In this document: positions 3,498-6,039 of the stretch, piece by piece
Position numbering within the stretch: position 1 is the stretch's first letter
Layout of the letters: each line of letters starts with the position of its first letter
Origin: Bacillota bacterium
GTDB lineage: Bacteria; Bacillota; Clostridia; Peptostreptococcales; Anaerovoracaceae
Assembly: GCA_029266295.1 (NCBI GenBank)
Contig: JAQSXD010000238.1
Coordinates: 1-6,039, forward strand
DNA: 6,039 nucleotides
Direction: 5' to 3'
The notes under the pieces: generated by a model
Told to the model about the DNA's origin: nothing
The model's database searches: none
Seen by the model: the letters and a program-made list of their open reading frames with translations, nothing else
Position numbers and translations under genes: made by a program

Positions 3498-6039
3498 TTA
3501 TTGTTTCAGAGCAGCCTGAGCAGCAGCCAATCTTGCAATTGGTACTCTAAACGGTGAGCAAGACACATAGTTCAGTCCTACTTTGTGGCAGAACTCAACA
3601 GAGGATGGATCTCCGCCGTGCTCTCCGCAGATTCCAAGTTTGATGTCAGGTCTTGCAGCCTTACCAAGCTCAACAGCCATCTTAACGAGCTTGCCTACGC
3701 CGTTCTGATCCAGTCTTGCAAAAGGATCGCTTTCGTAGATCTTTTTCTCGTAATACGCACCCAGGAAGGAGCCTGCATCGTCACGGCTGAATCCAAAGGT
3801 CATCTGAGTCAGATCGTTTGTTCCGAAGGAGAAGAATTCAGCTTCAGAAGCGATCTCATCGGCAGTGAGCGCAGCTCTTGGGATTTCGATCATGGTTCCG
3901 ACCATGTACTTCAGTTCAACGCCGGATTTCGCTATAATGGCATTGGCAGTTTCTACCACAACATTCTTGACGTACTGAAGCTCTTTAATTTCGCCGATCA
4001 GCGGAATCATGATTTCAGGAACCATCTTCCACTCCGGATGTGCTTTCTGAACGTTGATAGCAGCTTCGATAACAGCTGTAGTCTGCATTTCAGCAATTTC
4101 TGGATAGGATACCGCCAGACGGCAGCCTCTGTGTCCCATCATCGGATTGAATTCGTGCAGTGAGGTAATAACAGCCTTCAATTCAGCAACTTCCATCTTC
4201 ATCTCTTTTGCAAGCGCTGCGATGTCGTCTTCATCTGTAGGCAGGAATTCATGAAGCGGTGGATCCAGGAACCGGATGGTAACAGGATAACCCTGCATTG
4301 CTTCGTAAATGCCCTCAAAGTCGCCTCTCTGCATGGGAAGCAGCTTCGCCAGAGCGGTTCTTCTCTGTTCTTCCGACTTGGATACAATCATCTCTCTCAT
4401 GGCCGCGATTCTTTCTGAATCAAAAAACATATGCTCCGTTCTACAAAGGCCAATCCCTTCTGCACCAAATTTGATGGCCTGAGCCGCATCCTTCGGTGTG
4501 TCGGCATTGGTTCTAACCTTTAAGGTTCTGTACTTGTCTGCCCATTCCATGATGGTGTTGAAGTTGCCGGAAATTGATGCTTCAACGGTCTTAATCGCCT
4601 CACCGTATATTTTTCCGGTGGAACCATCCAGAGAAATCCAATCTCCTTCATGGAATTCCTTCCCGCCAAGGGTAAAGACTTTCGCCGCTTCATTGATTTT
4701 AATTTCACCGCATCCAGATACACAGCAGGTTCCCATTCCACGGGCAACAACTGCAGCATGAGAGGTCATTCCGCCTCTGACAGTCAGGATACCCTGAGCA
4801 TAGTGCATTCCTTCTATATCTTCAGGAGAGGTTTCAAGACGAACGAGGATTACTTTTGCGCCTTTGTTTACGGTCCAGTCAGTAGCGTCTTCTGCTGTAA
4901 ACACGACCTGTCCACAAGCAGCTCCAGGGGATGCAGGAAGTGCGGCACCGATCGGCTCGGCAGCTTTGAGGGCAGCTGTGTCAAATTGAGGATGCAGTAA
5001 TGCATCAAGCTGTTTTGGGTCAATCATCTTAACTGCATCTTTTTCTGCGATCATGCCTTCCTCTACGAGATCACAAGCGATTTTGAGGGCAGCAGCAGCA
5101 GTTCTCTTTCCGTTTCGTGTCTGAAGCATATAAAGCTTGCCTTCTTCAATGGTGAATTCCATATCCTGCATGTCTTTATAGTGCTTTTCCAGTGTATAAA
5201 CAATTTTATAGAATTCATCGTAAACCTCAGGATTTTGATCCTTCAGCTGATCGATAGTCTGGGGAGTTCTGATTCCTGCAACAACGTCTTCACCTTGTGC
5301 ATTCATCAAAAATTCACCGTACAGCTTTGCTTCTCCGGTGGATGGATTTCTCGAAAAAGCTACGCCAGTTCCGGAAGTGTCACCCATATTTCCGAACACC
5401 ATAGACTGTACGTTAACAGCAGTTCCCCATGAGGATGGGATGTCGTTCATTCTTCTGTAATAGATCGCTCTCGGATTATTCCAGGATCTGAATACTGCCT
5501 TGATTGCACCAAACAGCTGCTCTACAGGATCACTGGGGAAATCTACGCCGATTTTGTCTTTGTAAGCTTCCTTAAACTGTCTCGCAAGCTCTTTCAGATC
5601 ATCAGCATCGAGTTCGGTATCCATATGTACGCCCTTCTTTTCTTTCATCTCATCGATGAGCTTTTCAAAGTAGGCCTTTCCAACTTCCATAACAACGTCG
5701 GAATACATCTGAATGAAACGGCGGTAGGAGTCATATGCAAAACGCGGGTTGTTTGTTTTCTTTGCAAAGCTTTCAACAACTTCGTCGTTTAAACCAAGGT
5801 TCAGAATGGTATCCATCATACCAGGCATAGAAGCCCTGGATCCGGATCTTACTGAAACAAGCAGCGGATTTTCCAGTTCACCGAATTTTTTTCCGGTTAT
5901 CTTTTCCATCTCGCCGATGTACTGCATAATTTCAGCCTTGATTTGGTCATTGATGGTTTCACTGTCAGCATAGTATTGAGTACAGGCCTCAGTTGTAATT
6001 GTGAAGCCCTGCGGAACAGGCATGCCCAGGTTTGTCATT
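3498..6039 (-). CDS. ppdK: Pyruvate, phosphate dikinase (5' partial)
   Basis: This cytosolic enzyme interconverts ATP + pyruvate + Pi and AMP + PEP + PPi; in Clostridia it often works in glycolysis or gluconeogenesis as an alternative to pyruvate kinase. The frame runs off the right edge. The Met at 6038 is internal (the family reads ...AEMTNLGxPVPQGF), so about 28 of roughly 875 residues are missing. Numbering from that Met, the ATP-grasp nucleotide-binding region covers about 1-320. It contains SVRSGSRASMPGMMDTILNL (62-81, with Arg64), and Glu294, Gln306 and Arg308 in MEFTIEEGKLYMLQTR. The swivelling phosphohistidine domain (about 360-480) has the catalytic His427 in GGMTSHAAVVARG (codon 4758-4760). 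The C-terminal PEP/pyruvate barrel (about 490-846) has LCRTEHMFF, TIRFLDPPLHEFLP, GTMIEIPRAAL, SFGTNDLTQMTFGFSRDD and the acid/base Cys804 in GICGEHGGD (codon 3627-3629). All catalytic residues are present with no frameshift. A strong terminator follows, so it appears to be the last gene of its unit. The promoter is outside the window. Confidence 0.98.
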   Translation of the reverse strand, partial: MTNLGMPVPQGFTITTEACTQYYADSETINDQIKAEIMQYIGEMEKITGKKFGELENPLLVSVRSGSRASMPGMMDTILNLGLNDEVVESFAKKTNNPRFAYDSYRRFIQMYSDVVMEVGKAYFEKLIDEMKEKKGVHMDTELDADDLKELARQFKEAYKDKIGVDFPSDPVEQLFGAIKAVFRSWNNPRAIYYRRMNDIPSSWGTAVNVQSMVFGNMGDTSGTGVAFSRNPSTGEAKLYGEFLMNAQGEDVVAGIRTPQTIDQLKDQNPEVYDEFYKIVYTLEKHYKDMQDMEFTIEEGKLYMLQTRNGKRTAAAALKIACDLVEEGMIAEKDAVKMIDPKQLDALLHPQFDTAALKAAEPIGAALPASPGAACGQVVFTAEDATDWTVNKGAKVILVRLETSPEDIEGMHYAQGILTVRGGMTSHAAVVARGMGTCCVSGCGEIKINEAAKVFTLGGKEFHEGDWISLDGSTGKIYGEAIKTVEASISGNFNTIMEWADKYRTLKVRTNADTPKDAAQAIKFGAEGIGLCRTEHMFFDSERIAAMREMIVSKSEEQRRTALAKLLPMQRGDFEGIYEAMQGYPVTIRFLDPPLHEFLPTDEDDIAALAKEMKMEVAELKAVITSLHEFNPMMGHRGCRLAVSYPEIAEMQTTAVIEAAINVQKAHPEWKMVPEIMIPLIGEIKELQYVKNVVVETANAIIAKSGVELKYMVGTMIEIPRAALTADEIASEAEFFSFGTNDLTQMTFGFSRDDAGSFLGAYYEKKIYESDPFARLDQNGVGKLVKMAVELGKAARPDIKLGICGEHGGDPSSVEFCHKVGLNYVSCSPFRVPIARLAAAQAALKQ

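Noticed and set aside
3585..4163. 192-codon open frame on the + strand inside the dikinase gene
   Set aside because: It lies antisense to the conserved PEP-binding barrel of pyruvate, phosphate dikinase, its translation shows no recognisable motif, and it is a by-product of the coding constraints on the opposite strand.
3498..6038. Possible complete dikinase starting at the ATG at 6038
   Set aside because: The family has about 28 further residues upstream (ending in the same AEM-TNLG context), and no sequence remains in the window to show a start site, so this Met is internal.

Overview
The window looks like chromosomal DNA from an anaerobic Firmicute of the class Clostridia. The grounds are a glycolytic-type pyruvate, phosphate dikinase, a cystathionine gamma-synthase-like enzyme of the Firmicutes type, strong AGGAGG-like ribosome binding sites, a PadR regulator paired with a small membrane protein, and a mid-to-low G+C content. 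No species can be named from the sequence. I see no rRNA, tRNA, CRISPR array, insertion sequence or phage gene. Coding density is high, and the only gap above 200 bases is 3290-3497.

Layout from left to right: (1) 2-1000, + strand: a PLP-dependent trans-sulfuration enzyme (cystathionine gamma-synthase/lyase type) that lacks its N-terminus at the window edge. (2) 980-1465, - strand: a low-molecular-weight protein-tyrosine phosphatase whose 3' end overlaps the previous gene tail to tail by 21 bp. (3) 1553-2260, - strand: a free-standing B3/B4 domain protein related to the editing domain of the phenylalanyl-tRNA synthetase beta subunit. (4) 2265-2960, - strand: a membrane protein with a HAAS/DUF1048-like helical N-terminus and four predicted membrane helices. 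(5) 2957-3289, - strand: a PadR-family repressor with a TTG start. (6) 3290-3497: a PadR-operon promoter (TTGACA, 17-base spacer, TACAAT) overlaid by an imperfect inverted repeat, and the intrinsic terminator of the upstream gene. (7) 3498 to the right edge, - strand: pyruvate, phosphate dikinase, without its first roughly 28 residues.

The middle block reads right to left as one regulated unit. PadR and the membrane protein overlap as ATGA, and the B3/B4 gene begins four bases after the membrane-protein stop with its Shine-Dalgarno inside that gene. The phosphatase follows after 87 bases with no terminator visible to me. The promoter-operator arrangement suggests that PadR represses its own operon until an unknown signal, perhaps one sensed with the membrane partner, releases it. 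The flanking metabolic genes appear to be separate transcription units. The most interesting point is the linkage of a PadR/HAAS membrane pair to a solo tRNA-editing-like domain and a tyrosine phosphatase.
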